Source of the DNA: Allantophomopsis cytisporea
Taxonomy: Eukaryota; Ascomycota; Leotiomycetes; Phacidiales; Phacidiaceae
Assembly (NCBI GenBank): GCA_024752435.1
Contig: CP103032.1
Location: forward strand, 1,888,018 to 1,952,017
Length of the DNA stretch: 64,000 nt
Direction: 5' to 3'
Below are positions 36,467 to 48,864 of this stretch, one piece after another. Position 1 is the first letter of the stretch. Each line of letters starts with the position of its first letter. The translations under genes were made by a program, and so were the position numbers. The notes under the pieces were generated by a model, which made no database searches, was not told the origin of the DNA, and saw only the letters and a program-made list of their open reading frames with translations.

Positions 36467-37828
36467 TCTGGGTAAGCGATTGAGCCTGACAGATGCACAG
36501 CTCACCTGAACCCGATCGTATACGAAGTACTAAGCCTTCTGTGCAGGAAAAAGGCCACTGAATTGTTTCGGCTTCTGTTTTTTGCACACGCATGTCCAAT
36601 CATCGTATATAAATACCTAATGATTATATTCAAGTTCTACATAGTTCAAGCATCAATTCTTCAACATTTACATATTTGACCAGCTCGCCGAGAAGCAGTG
36701 TATGCCTCGAGGAATGGGACCATATTTCTCTAGCAATTGAGGTGATATATATGACCGATCTCAGTATCCAAGAAATACTTAGTAGTGTGTATACGTCCAT
36801 CATGGGTATAGGTCCATCATCAATACATGGCGTTCAATATAAGCTGCCTTGATCTTGTAGTGATTGTTGATAATCTCACTAGCTGGAGACTTTATCACTT
36901 GGATAATTCGAGCTCGACCTAGCTTCATTGTATACCCTTCAATGAAAACAAAGATTATATTGGCAAGAACTGTCTTAGAAGGCCTTTTCCATTTCTAGTG
37001 GATTAGAGACAAGCGTCTCTTGGCACTTTTTTAAAGTTGCAATCTTAGTAGTTAATATTCCACGTCGGGTAAAGGTAACCAACCGGTAATCCCTTTCCAT
37101 TGCCACTTATATTAGAAGTCTCAATCTGAACTGACAGAGACGTAAGAAAGCAATGAGCTTATAAGTAGCCTTACTAGCTTCGTTGATTTAATGCCTTGTC
37201 CACCAGTCGGACCTTTACAAATTTGACTAGTGAGGGCCTGCAGTGAAGACAGACAGCCCTGCACGCAGAATGGTAGCCATGCATGACGCTTTATATGTTG
37301 GTCGAGTTCCAAAAGGATAGGAAATCAAATGTGGAAATACTGAACAAGCAAATCTATGGATTGTATTGACGTCCTAATTCACCCCGAACTCCGTTATAAA
37401 GATAAGGGCTGTTATTGGTACTCGTGCGCTGCTTCCAGAATACTAGAGCTTGTAATTGAATGCAATCTGGTGACCGAGCGAAATATTTGATATTCTACGC
37501 CTTGGAAATCGAGACTTTCAGCGCACTTAGTGTTACTGAGAAATAGATTGAAGCGTTGACCTCTAGATAAGCTATGCCTGTGAAACGTGGATGTTGGTGA
37601 AGTAGCAAGACACGTCGACAAAGATGCAGCAACAATAAGGTTGTGGTTTAGCAGAGGCTTGTTCGATACTTATATCGCACGTTTGACGCTGCAATGGGAG
37701 CTTTAGCTGCAGACCGGCTAGGATTGCATGTGTGTAAGTTACTGAACGATTTCCTCGAGCATATGACTATCAGATGTGTTCACTAATCAAAGGTACCGAC
37801 TTCGACAAATGATCATCAAATTCTGCAT
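36467..37828. other. Intergenic, no gene seen
   Basis: 1.36 kb with only short unassigned frames on both strands. Confidence 0.5.
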
Positions 37829-39848
37829 TTAGACATAGTTATCGAGTTTCTTTCCCAAAACCACCTGTGCAACCTGTGAATTCATCTTCCATTTATCCCC
37901 TGTTGCTTCCTCTTCTTCCAAATTCCTTTCACCACTTCCTTCTACTCCATCGTCTTCTGCGCGTCCAAGTGTAACTTTAAATGCAGGTAATTCGACCTGT
38001 TTCACAGCATTAATCCCATCCTCTCCTCCCCAGAATACAAACTCAAAGATTGGTAACCCAGCATAATAAGCGACTTCATCATTCGTGATGCAAAAATCAT
38101 CCCATATTGCCTCAGGATTCCGCTTTTCTGAAACTATAATCCCTCTCCATAACTCTCCCTTGTGATTAGTTTCATCACGATATAGAAGAGTAGGTACAAG
38201 CTGAATACGAAAAAGATCACCTTTAGTAAATTGTGCAAGTAAAGGAGCCCAGGTTGTTAGGATGTCGGTTGAGTTTGAGACGAAAGATTTAATGTATAAG
38301 GATCTGCTATTGCTGTGAACAAGTACAAGGGTTGAATTGAGGTCGTTGGCGAGGTAAACTCCAGTATAGCGGTCTGCCAGATCTGACTGTGCGATATTTT
38401 CGAGGGCATTGATTAATGGACTAGTCAACGTTTCAAGAATCTTTTCCTTCAGAGTGTCCGTTGGGCTAGCAGTTAGAATACTGATTCCGATATCATACTC
38501 AGCAAGCATACTAATAACGCTGAAATAGCCCGGCACAGCACCACCTTTTGTTACGAATGTAATTGGTCGCGAGGTGGAACTGACGATAGAATCGCTTCGA
38601 AAAATCTCCCAGGGCATGCCATAGAACGAAGACAGAGTTGTCGCATAGGAGAATGGTTGAAACCAATTGAATTGGGGACTCAAGCCATTATAATGAGCAA
38701 GACAATAACGGAGAAACTTGGAAATGTCGGAAGATGAGCTATAGAGACCACCAGTGCTACAAGCGCTGTCAATATACGGTAGACTAAACAAAATTTGAGG
38801 GGATTCTTACGGTCTCTGGATGCCTTCATCAATATCCCAGTAGTTGTTACCTTTGGGTATCACAGCTACGCTGTCGTTCGGCTTAACCAAAGAACTACTG
38901 GTCATTTTCAACGGTCTCAAGATATACTTTTCCACATATTTGGTGTACGTCAAACCAGTGATATTTTCGATGACAAGGCCCAGTAGGTTGAAATTGTTAT
39001 TTGAATACGTTGATTTCTGTTTCGGTGGCCACATAGGCTCTTTGTTGACAAGGTCCGCCAAGAGATCTAGGAAGTACATAATGTCATCAGCAACAGATGA
39101 CAACTAACACGAACTATAGCCATCGGTCTCTGGCCACAGGCTCACCTTTCTTAGTACATGGCCGTTCAAAGCCATAATATTCGTCACATTGAGGCACACC
39201 CGGCTTTGACACAGGTGGAAACCCCAAAGTGGTTGGATCGTCTACAAAATTGATAATGTCCGCCATAGCAACTATGTGCAAGGTCAATATGGATTGATTT
39301 GGAACCTCAATATTAGGACTCTTACACTCTCTAGGAATGCCGCTCAACTGACTCGCAACGGTCCTCAAGGTTATATCTTTCCAAGGAATTTTCCCTCCAT
39401 GTGAGCCTTGCAACTCTTCGATGTATCGATCAATCGAATCATCAAGATTGAGATTACCGGCAATATGCTGTTGTATGATAGCTAGGGTAGTGATTGCCTT
39501 GGTAACGCTTGCCATTCGATATACACTATTGTGATTGACCTCTTTCACACCGGGTCTTTCCGAATTTTTCTCCCGTGCAGTGTGGTGAAGGGCCCATAAT
39601 GTTTCTTCAGAAGTCGTTATTTCCACCGAGAATGCGGAACTATCAAATTCCGACTGGGAAACGAGACCCTTCAAGCTGGTGGTGATGTTTTCAAATGCCG
39701 CTATCAGTATTTCAGACTCATTATAGGTGTGAAACTTTGGAATAGCAAATGCTGGAGAGGGATCAGAGCAACGTGATTGAATTTTCGTAGCTAATAGTAT
39801 CAAATATAGATAGATGCTTGTAATGGTGATGCATATATGGCTATACAT
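37829..39848 (-). CDS. Secreted serine beta-lactamase-fold hydrolase (class C/PBP-like)
   Basis: A 613-residue protein in four exons: 39848-39326, 39271-39146, 39066-38811, 38765-37829. The start at 39848 gives a hydrophobic leader (CITITSIYLYLILLA), so the protein is probably secreted or membrane-anchored. The beta-lactamase-fold signatures are SxxK in YRMASVTKAITTL, YxN in STYSNNNFNLLG and a TKGGAVPGY motif at the third-motif position. A C-terminal ~200-residue extension is typical of fungal members. The exon 2/3 and 3/4 junctions need acceptors inside apparent coding text (CTAG before ATCTC, GACAG before CGCTTG); with them the frame is continuous. Another in-phase acceptor nine bases on is possible for exon 4. 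Fungal relatives act as esterases, amidases or transacylases; substrate unknown. Confidence 0.8.
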
Positions 39849-40512
39849 CTTGAATTCTTGGGCTATAGGCCAATTGTGATGTTTCTCTTGCGAACAGATG
39901 GAAGAAAAATTGGTTGGCAGATACGATAGACTATACGAGCTGAACAAATAAGATTAGTCATGCGTGTTCTGTTGTAGGCTAGAATATCGGCGATTCTTGA
40001 CTTCAATTGATGTTGAGCCTTGATTGAGATCTGTACTACGTACGTCATCTGTTCTTTCAAGGCAACTCGAACTGTACCTCAGATACGACTCGGTTATTCG
40101 TTGCTTCTAACAAACATATGTAGGTGACATGTTATTGGGTCAGTCAATCGGTTGTTGCTAAATTAAGTAACTGTCATTCGCTTCCTCTTAGTCTGTGGAA
40201 TGTTATGTAACTACGTAGGTAAGTACCTACATATGTACTGCGTATGTGTGAAGACTGCGTGATAGCTCCAGTCAAACTAGGCCAAAAAGACGATAGTATT
40301 GTATTATGGCTACTGCGCAATATGCTTACTACGCAGAATCATATCACCTCACTCGAAATTCAAGCATTGTTTCTATCTGCCAGCAAGTAATTAACTCCTC
40401 TGCTTCATGGTCTAGGAGTTTTTGACAAGTCTTGATGCCTTTCTGAGCGTTCCAAGAATTTCTTACGGCGACAGTACTCTAAGCCCCATAAGCGTGGTGC
40501 AATCTACACATA
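39849..40512. other. Intergenic, no gene seen
   Basis: Promoter side of the beta-lactamase-fold gene. It has repeated TACGTAGGTAAGTACCTAC-like text near 40212, a short imperfect palindrome. Confidence 0.4.
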
Positions 40513-40929
40513 TCAGCAACACTCTCCATTACTGCGTCTTTCGTCTATTATCTCTCGATCTCCAGAGGTACTTAGTCGAGGAGGGAATTGTATAGCAGCT
40601 TGGAAAGAAAGTAGTAAGAAAGCACGGATATTCTCGATATGGAACCGCAACCCAACCAGATTTGGAAAACGAGGAATAGACTTCATTTTGACGATATTAG
40701 TCTCCGAGTATCCTAAAATCTCGAAATTATACTCAGCTGTATCAGTCTCTAAGGCGAAAAGGTCAGAGGGGCCTTGACCGAATACTCTGCTATTACCAAC
40801 AGACGTACAGCTCCAAACAACATTGTTGTACTGCATAACAGCATCGAGGAGGAAGGGGAGACGAGGAAAAGAACATAATAAGATGCAAGACACGAAGCAA
40901 AGAGACAGGAAACTGAACGCATAATACAT
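40513..40929 (-). CDS. Hypothetical small protein, doubtful
   Basis: An ATG-started frame of 138 residues. It opens with a hydrophobic stretch (YYAFSFLSLCFVSCILLC) that could be a signal anchor. The rest has no motif I know. No introns, no clear promoter and no homologous family recognised. It may be a chance frame; I keep it because it is the longest ATG frame in a 1.5 kb gap. Confidence 0.25.
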   Translation of the reverse strand: MYYAFSFLSLCFVSCILLCSFPRLPFLLDAVMQYNNVVWSCTSVGNSRVFGQGPSDLFALETDTAEYNFEILGYSETNIVKMKSIPRFPNLVGLRFHIENIRAFLLLSFQAAIQFPPRLSTSGDREIIDERRSNGECC

Positions 40930-41418
40930 AGGTGAAATTAGGTCTGTATTGTCTGCTAGCTGAAAGAGAGATCGCCCGGAGTAGAGTGTACCTTCTTTTA
41001 ACTAAGAATATATTACGCGGAACAAGACTACTAACACGTTCCCAATAAAGTGTATAATATATAGAAGTTGTTCTCTTAATTAAGTAACCACAATAGCTAT
41101 ATAGGCAACACCGAGGAAGTCACCTCAGGGGAACGTGACAACAACAGATATCACCGACACATCGAAAAGCACAAGAGTCAAGAGTTTAGTCCTGCTCTGC
41201 AGTGCAACAGCATCGATGATGCATGGTAACTCTCCTAATTACAGGGCATTAAAAATTGAAGCAGTGCAGTTCGTGTGTTCCTATCATATCCGGTATCATA
41301 TACATTGAGATTATCTCCATTAAAGTTTAGCTCTGCATATAGGCATAGTGAAAATTATTGAACCAAAGCCTAGAAGTTTGAGAACTTTCCCGTCATCTGG
41401 AAGACTACAAGTTGGCAT
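40930..41418. other. Intergenic, no gene seen
   Basis: About 490 bp, AT-rich, downstream of the SVF1-type gene. Confidence 0.5.
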
Positions 41419-42773
41419 CTACAAAATGAAGCTCGCTTCGGAGAAAAGTGTTCCTTGTTCTTCCACAATTGCAGCATCGCCATCCTTAATCTTGAGAACA
41501 AGGGAATTTTGTGGATCGCTGAAGAACTGGAGTAATTTCAGAATGTGATGTCCCATGAATGATGACTTTCAGAAGATTATCAAGAGCAACAATTAGTTAT
41601 CTTACCTGGTAGATGTAAGGTCGTGTCCCAACGACTCCTCCAACCAACGATTTGATGATTCCCGGGATATGAGACAAGACGTCAATTCGGTCTGTCCTTT
41701 CTCCAAGAGATCCATGCAGTACTGCAGAGATATGACCATTCTTACCGTCTCCCTCCCACTGATACTCCGCCGAAATCGGCTGTGGCCAGAGAGTTTCGGG
41801 GTCCTCCTTCGACTCTGTATACTTGATGGAGTTGGTCGCTCCGGCATATATGATCTCGCCGTCTTTTGCGATACCCCCAACATTGACACATGAAGAACCA
41901 TATGACGGAGGAGTAATGAATTCCATCATAATGGCTGAATATGTTGGTGTTTGAAAGGTGACGAAGTTCCATCTGGCAGCAGCGTGGTGAGGTTTCATTC
42001 CTTGAAGTGCATGGATGAACAGGCCACGTCCACTAAAGTCGTAATTCTTCTCGGGTGTAATGATACAGCCAGTAACGGTACATCGAGGCCAGAAGCGGTG
42101 TCTCATCTCGCCCCAAGGTTGTTCGGGATCTGTCCCATAATAACTTGTGCCGTCAGTCCCAACTTGGAAACCAGGCGTTATGCGCTTGAAGACAACATTT
42201 ACAAGTCCAGACTCATTACGAGCTGCTTTGATAGTATATTCATCGCCTGCTTCATTTAAAGAAATAGAAAGACCGTCTGCGTAAAATGAGACCATTTCTT
42301 CATCAAAGCCATAGTTCTCGAGAGGATCTGAGAGCCAAAGATGATCTGCGGTGGTATTAGAGTTACCACTGTGATTCCAAACCTTGACGTTGAGCTGGCA
42401 AGTCGTGCGAAGGCCGCTATAATCAATGTCAGCATAGTCTTGCCAAGGGATGCGCATACTCGAGTTCCGAGGGTTATACCTACGCGACATTATTGTATAT
42501 CATCTGAATAGATGCAAGCTTCCCTTCATTTGAGAACAGATAGAACGTCTGAGTCTCTACATTTGTGCTCTCCATAGCCTTCCATTTCAGGTCGTTCTTC
42601 GTCAGCTCGGTATAAGGCGTCTTTTGAGTCTGGGCGGCTACTGATCGTATGGCTTCTGCGCCATACTCGGGCTCTTCCGTTCCTACGGCATTTGCCAGTC
42701 TATCAATTTTAGCAAAAGCTTAAGACTTCATTCTTCCAGAAGGAGAGGCACACGTCTGCTTAAACCAATTCAT
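41419..42773 (-). CDS. SVF1-family survival factor paralogue
   Basis: 384 residues in four exons: 42773-42754, 42699-42484, 42416-41606, 41526-41419. The first exon encodes MNWFKQ only. Family blocks are well kept: AVGTEEPEYGAEAI, ELTKNDLKWKAMESTNVETQ, GLRTTCQLNVK, SYYGTDPEQPWGEMRHRFWP, IHALQGMKPHHAAARWNFV, PTYSAIMMEFITPPSYGS and PYIYQ. The family folds as a two-domain lipocalin-like protein; yeast SVF1 supports survival under oxidative and cold stress and is linked to ceramide transport at Golgi membranes. Position in an enzyme-rich accessory region suggests a duplicated or specialised copy rather than the housekeeping one, but this cannot be decided here. Confidence 0.9.
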
Positions 42774-43474
42774 TTTCACCTCCTAGTCGTCTCGTTTTCT
42801 GTGCGATATGCTTTTCCCTCGTTCTTATATTGGTATCGGATTAGTGAAATCCATCTCCGTAGTCGCATTCGAAGCATGAAGTTCGGAAACAGCTTATACT
42901 CGGTTAAGCTGCTGATCATCGGCGGTCAAGCGAAGGCTGCCGTCACCGAAAACCAAGCAATACTTATGTAAACAAATGTACATCAAATCACGAGAAAACG
43001 CATCTCACACCAGAATTGCTCATACTCTGTATCGAAAATTGTCGTTCTATCCCGTAACCTTAACATACGTTGAATACGGTGTATTACAATTGAGATTGAT
43101 TGAGGTTAAGTCGACGAGGCCCTGAAGAATCCCTGTCTATCATCGTCTGTTTGTAACTAGCCAAACTAGGATAAATCCATGTTCTACGAGCGAATGAAAG
43201 GTTGTCCGTAGAAACATGCTGCTTAACAATCAGGTCGTTATCTTGGCTTGGAATCCAACGCTTCCTTTCAGTTGAAACGCACCCTCGGCTCAATCTGTGC
43301 AACTTGTCATCTTCTAATAGCTGAGTTACGACTTATTTGCTAATCTCGAACTATCAAGCAAATCAACATTTATAACTTCCTGCAGTCTTACGCATATCGT
43401 TTGTCAAAAGGACTTCCTATATCTAGCTTCGCATTTCATCTAATTATTTGAAAAAGTCAAAACAAATAACCAAA
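42774..43474. other. Divergent promoter region, SVF1 paralogue / beta-lactamase-fold gene
   Basis: 700 bp between two divergent starts, so the two genes may be co-regulated. No gene seen inside. Confidence 0.5.
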
Positions 43475-44842
43475 ATGTCGTCCTTCGACAAGCTGTTCCA
43501 GAAAGCATGCGAGGCACGCGAGATTCCTGGTGTCGTCCTTCTTGCTACTGACAGGTCTGGTGCGTTGTTCCCTACTACTTGTAGGTGACCTTTTAATGGA
43601 TATGTAGGAAGCTTCACGTTTGCGAAAGCGTTTGGAGAGAAGAAACCGGGAGTGAAAATGGATTTGGATGCTACTTTCATCCTGGCGTCTTGCACCAAGC
43701 TCATGACCTCTATCGCAGCGCTTCAGTGTGTAGAGCGCGGTCTCATCACACTCGATGAAGACGTATCTTCCATTCTTACCGAATTGAAAGACGCTAAAAT
43801 TCTGTCTGGATTTGAAGAGAATGGAACGCCTATTTTGAAACCGGCTTTTAATAAGATTACTCTTCGGTAGGCTTCGTGTTCTTGAGCTGTCATGAGCGAT
43901 GGAAGCTGATGAAAACTAGGCAGCTATTGACACACACTTCGGGCCTAGGATACGACTTAATGTCACCTGAGCTTACCAGATACCGTCTCTGGACCGGGAA
44001 ACAGCCAGGTACCAAAGGACTTAGTCGAGCAGAGCGGTTGGATTTGCCTTTGTTATTTGAACCGGGCACAGCTTGGATGTATGGTATGAGCACCGACTAC
44101 GCCGGTATTCTTGTCTCGCGACTTTCCAATCTCTCACTAGAGGAGTATATGCAGAAAAACATCTGGGACGCTGTAGGTGTGGATAACATAACCTTTCATG
44201 AAGGTAAGAAGCCATATTCTGATATGGGAGTGAGCTGATGATATGATAGAACTCAAGCAGAAAGTTCGATCCAATTTGGTACAGATGACATATAGAGCAG
44301 GAATCGATAATCCAGGATATGGTTTACCAGCCGATACCGGCAAGCCGGTAGAGTGGTACGAAGAACCCTTGTTCGACGCCGTCCCCATAGGCGATGAGAT
44401 GGGGGGTCAGGGCACAACCGGAAACCCGAGTGACTATCTCGAGATCCTGAAATCAATTCTGAAAGATGACAGCAAATTGCTCGAGCCCTCTACAGTTAAA
44501 GAAATGTTTACACCCCAGCTAAATTCTGGCAGCAAAGAGGCTCTCCGGTCTTTTACCGAGAACGATATCTGGGAAGGCGCTTTTGCTAGCCACGAAGCTG
44601 GCACGGGAGTGGACTGGGGGTTGGCGGGTCTATTGAATGAAAATGATCAGAAGACGGGAAGAAAGAAGGGAACGCTGACTTGGAGTGGGATGCCAAATCT
44701 GCTGTGGACTATTGATCGCGAAACTGGATTGGCATGTTTCTATGCGAGCAACATACTGCCATTTGGGGATCACGCGAGTCATCGTATGCAGCAGCTATTT
44801 GAGAAAGAGGTTTACTCGAGGTTTGCCGCAGCGGAGCAGTAA
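43475..44842 (+). CDS. Serine beta-lactamase-fold transesterase/esterase (LovD-like)
   Basis: 406 residues in four exons (43475-43559, 43608-43866, 43920-44203, 44250-44842), all phases consistent. The nucleophile motif is SCTK in TFILASCTKLMTS. The tyrosine motif is at WMYGMSTDYAG, and the C-terminal block has GTLTWSGMPNLLWTIDRETG. This arrangement fits the EstB/LovD branch of class C beta-lactamase-like enzymes, which includes acyltransferases and esterases acting on polyketides. No signal peptide (MSSFDKLFQKACEAREIPGV), so it is cytosolic, unlike the other beta-lactamase-fold gene at 37.8 kb. A transacylation role is inference. Confidence 0.88.
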
Positions 44843-45390
44843 CCTTTGTAAACATACGTGATGGACATACAGAACTTACTTCGGAGCGAGTGTGAAAGTG
44901 AGTGCTTCTCACTTCATTGATCGCCGGATTAGGCATGTACCGCATCATGTAGTAATCAGAATAGCTGCAGAGTGGAATCTTGCTCTCTTTCTCCTTCAAT
45001 CAATTTAGTACCCCGATCTGCTGCACGTACACTCCAAATCTTGAGTGATATTGGTAGCAGGCTCTTATTCTTACAATATGAGGATAATTCGTTGCAGCTA
45101 CCCGATGTTTAATACAACCAGGTTTGTGACTTTTTGTTTTCTGGAAAATAGTGAGATCGTTATGGCTCTCATATTCAAAGTGTGTGGTTCTACTTAGCGT
45201 TGTAATTGCGTACTCGTACAGGAACAACTATATACTTTCGTATTTCAAATAACACCGTTGTAGTAAAATGATATAGCGAGCGAGAGGGTATACTATTTAA
45301 TGTGTCGCTGGAGATGTTTCTAAAGATTCGTGTCATGATTTTATGTTATATCGTAGCTATATTGAATATAGGTACTTGTAATATACAGTT
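44843..45390. other. Intergenic, convergent 3' ends
   Basis: About 550 bp, no gene seen. Confidence 0.5.
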
Positions 45391-46429
45391 TCAATGTGTC
45401 TTCCCTTCCATGGATCCCTCGATTCCCTCCAGATCACTGTATAATCGCCATTGGTAGTCTAAACTCGGATCATTAAATCTTGCCTTTACATCCAACGTGC
45501 CCATATTTTCTACGTCTTCGCGTTCCATCTCGAAATCGGCCTCCAGATTCTGCTGGATTTGCCAATCAACAACGCTCTTTGGTATGATCGAGCGGCCATT
45601 GTTCACTCCCCAAGCCAGAGCAACCTGCGCAGGACTCTTCCCATATTTCTTTCCGAGTTGTTTCAGAAGAGGCTGGTCAATCACTCGCATCATATGTGAG
45701 ATTTCTTTGCTCCAGCCAGTCGTCCGGTAGAAGTCGTTCATATTGCCAAGTGGGCTAAATTGAACAACATGGATTCCCTTGCTTTGAAGCCATATGTTGA
45801 AGTCTTTTTGCTGCAAATACGGGTGAACTTCCATCTGATGAACGGCAGGTATCTGCGAGTAGAGGATCAGTAATGAAACAATCGGCTGGTTCTGGCGGTT
45901 TATCACCACTACGCACTATATCGCATTGCTCGAGCAGTTGCTGGATTTCTCCCTTGGCAAAATTCGATACTCCAATAGCCTTGGTCTTGCCAGTGTTGAC
46001 TATCTTCTCCATCGCCTTCCATGTATCGATGTAAGTAGTCTTTCCAGCAATTATCTTTCCATTCGCATCGCGAGGGAAAGGTTCGTCCCCACGCGCAAAT
46101 GTGCAGGGATAGTGCATCATCAGCAAATCAACGTAGGGCATGTCGAGATCACGTAGAGAATCGTCAAGAGCATTTTCTACATCGTCAGGATGAAAGCTAT
46201 TGCACCACAATTTGGTGCCGACAAAGATCTCCTCCCGAGCAATGCCGCTATCCTTGATTCCCTTGCCGACTTGCTTCTCGACATTATAGACCCGGGCGGT
46301 ATCAATTAGACGGTAACCTACTCTCAAGGCCTTACTTACGGCATCTTCTTGAGCACCGGGGTCTTGAAATGTACCGAATCCAATAGCAGGGATTCGGGCT
46401 CCTGTGTTAAGGGTATGTTGAGTGGACAT
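45391..46429 (-). CDS. Aldo-keto reductase
   Basis: 324 residues in two exons (46429-45917, 45852-45391; 64-bp intron). The AKR tetrad is visible: Asp and Tyr in LIDTARVYNVE, Lys in VGTKLW and His in LLMMHYP. The NADPH-binding tail includes IIPKSVVDWQIQQNLEADF. The start MSTQHTLNTGARIPAIGFG is the family's usual N-terminus; an in-frame ATG at 46549 would add 40 residues (MPSISILHVR) with no family support. The protein probably reduces an aldehyde or ketone with NADPH in the cytosol. Substrate unknown. Confidence 0.9.
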
Positions 46430-47798
46430 GATTGAGAGCGCTCGGCGGACGCTTAATGTTATCTCAAACAATGGCTGTGAGTTTATCCTCTTGGAAGATA
46501 TTTTTGAAAGCGTTGAAGCTCGTACATGGAGGATCGATATAGAAGGCATGATGTCTAATCGAAGTCGAAGATATAGGATATGTATAAAGAAAGGACTTCG
46601 TTGTTTTCTATGATTGATCTCAAGTTTATGGGTCGAAAGAACCAGTCCTGTGCCACTTTACGATGCTCGATGGCGACATAACCCATACTGTACAATGTAC
46701 CGCTCGACTCGGGCACTTTGTACCCCGTGACGAGGCACACATGAGAACATCCAGAAGAAGGCAAGATCAGCTATCTCTTACAGCGACCAAGCATTAATTA
46801 TAGGACTGTCCTTGGAAAATCACTTCGGACTTTTGCCAAAGCGGCAGACTTAACCACCATTTCAGTCTGAAAATAGAGAACTCAAAACCAAAGTGGTAGT
46901 CTATAAAGTAACAATTTTGATTAGTATCGCAAAGTGTAGATTGAAACCAATTAGATTAGCAAGACAAAGTGCAAGCATAGTTGCGTCGAGGCTATCCGGT
47001 TTTATATAATTGTTCAAGTTGAGGAGTAGTGGTATTGCAGCTTTGACATTCAAAGTGAGCAGCTCCAATAAAGAAGTGCAGCTGTACACCCGCATCGGCA
47101 TGTAGAACCAACCCGTAGTTATAGAGAGCTTTTCTCTCTATTAGACAATCAACCAACTACGAGTTCATTTCCAACTGAAACGGTATATACTGAATATATA
47201 CTGCTACGATGTATGTTTTTGTCGGCAATCGTTAGCTACTACTTGGGCTCACCAGTGCAACAAATGTTGCACAGATTCTGGATCAATTGAACGTAACGCT
47301 GGCAGTCGAAAGAAACCGAGTTAGTCAAAACTCACATGGTAACAACTGACAGGAAACTCTACATCCATGCACTTAGGGGAGCTCTATTGTTAAGATGTTT
47401 ACTAACCTTTGGATCCTTGGGATAACAATTGAATCAACCAAATCAACTACCTTCGTTGAATTCTTGGTTAAATCAATTGATTCTAAGTATTATACTCCAT
47501 AGAATGTGGTAGTAACCTGAGGGTGATAGAAAATGAAGTAAGGTAGGAGGAGGTAGCAAGCGGAAGGCGGGGAGGCGGGGAAGTCGGTAGCTTATTAAAG
47601 TGCGAAGTATGTGAATACCGAAAATGTTCGCACAACCTTCCCATATTTACAAAGTAGACACTGTAGGTGCCTTTACTTGATTGACTTTCTTGCTATTGAA
47701 CGCATGCAAGAACAAGACCTATCTTTTGTTGAAATACATATTGATCCTTCCGTTATGAACAGACCACATCGTCAGCATATCCTGCGAATGTGACCATT
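46430..47798. other. Intergenic, no gene seen
   Basis: 1.37 kb between the divergent AKR and SDR genes. A purine-rich GGAGGAGG run is near 47545-47590. Confidence 0.5.
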
Positions 47799-48864
47799 AT
47801 GAGCAACACGGCCGATCCCTCTTTTCGCGAAGTCAAAGAGCGACAAGGCGGACCTCAGATCGCATCCGCGGACCTCTTTCGTTTGGACAATCGCACAATA
47901 GTTGGTAAGTCCTTACAGAACAAACTCGATTTTGTTGGAAATATTGGCGCAAACAGCTGACATATGTGATATATTCCAGTGACTGGAGCGGCAGGCTTCT
48001 TAGGAGTTCAAACCGCACAGACTATTCTCGAGGCCGGTGGGGATGTTATCGGTCTAGATATCGCACCCGCCCCTCCGACGAAAACCTGGGGTAAGACAAC
48101 TTCTCCATTCTTGAATGACAAAATTACTAATCAGCTTCGACAGAGGATCTGAAAATTGTTGCAGAAAAGTCCGGCGGGGTCATTACTTACGCCAGAGTCG
48201 ATGTCAGCGATTCACAAAGCGTCACTGATAGCTTTAGTAAATTCGTGCCTCTCTTGCGGCATCCCATTCGAGGATTGGTGACATGCGCTGGGGTTTCAGA
48301 TAACGACCCCGCGCACGAATTTGACATTGAAAGATTTCGACGTTTAATGGAAATAAACGTTGTGGGAACTTTCACGATCGCCAAAGCTGTTGCACTGGAG
48401 ATGAAGCGGGCAGACGTCAGTGGCAGCATGGTATTAGTAGCTAGCATGAGCGGAACTGTTGTCAATAAGGTGCGTTCGTGTTTATTTCTGCCATCTGTGT
48501 CTCCTGAAGTAAAGCTTGAAAGGGCAATTCTAACATAAGCTAGGGTGTTGATACTGCCGCCTACAATACTTCCAAGTCCGCCGTGCTGCAACTCGCGAGA
48601 TCTTTGGCAGCTGAATGGGGATCACGGAAGGGAATGCCCTTAATCCGAGTCAATACCTTATCCCCTGGCTATATTCGAACTGCCGCAACTACAGAGGCAT
48701 TACAGAAGCCTGGAATAGAGCAGCAGTGGATAGGAGATAATATGCTATACAGGCTGAGTCTAGTAGATGAATACCGTGGTCCAATGCTCTTCTTGCTCGG
48801 AGATGCAAGTAGCTTTATGACAGCCTCCGATCTGAAAGTAGACGCGGGGCATTGTTCGTGGTAG
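47799..48864 (+). CDS. Short-chain dehydrogenase/reductase
   Basis: 287 residues in four exons (47799-47904, 47980-48090, 48144-48469, 48544-48864). The cofactor motif is VVTGAAGFLG, with an acidic residue after the second strand (GLDIAP), so NAD(H) is more likely. The catalytic Ser is in VASMSG and YxxxK is AAYNTSKSA. LSPGYIRT follows. The N-terminal ~30 residues (DPSFREVKERQGG) precede the fold, as in sorbitol/arabinitol-dehydrogenase-like fungal SDRs. The last residues (FMTASDLKVDAGHCSW) match the SDR C-terminus. Substrate is probably a polyol or small hydroxy compound; this is inference. Confidence 0.9.

Noticed and set aside
38766..39145. Apparent frameshifts in the secreted beta-lactamase-fold gene
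   Set aside because: Using acceptors at CTAG (39067) and GACAG (38766) gives introns of 79 and 45 bp, and all exons then join in frame.
46427..46549. Longer aldo-keto reductase start with a possible targeting sequence
   Set aside because: The extra 40 residues are not part of the AKR fold, and the ATG at 46429 gives the family's normal N-terminus. The longer form cannot be fully excluded.
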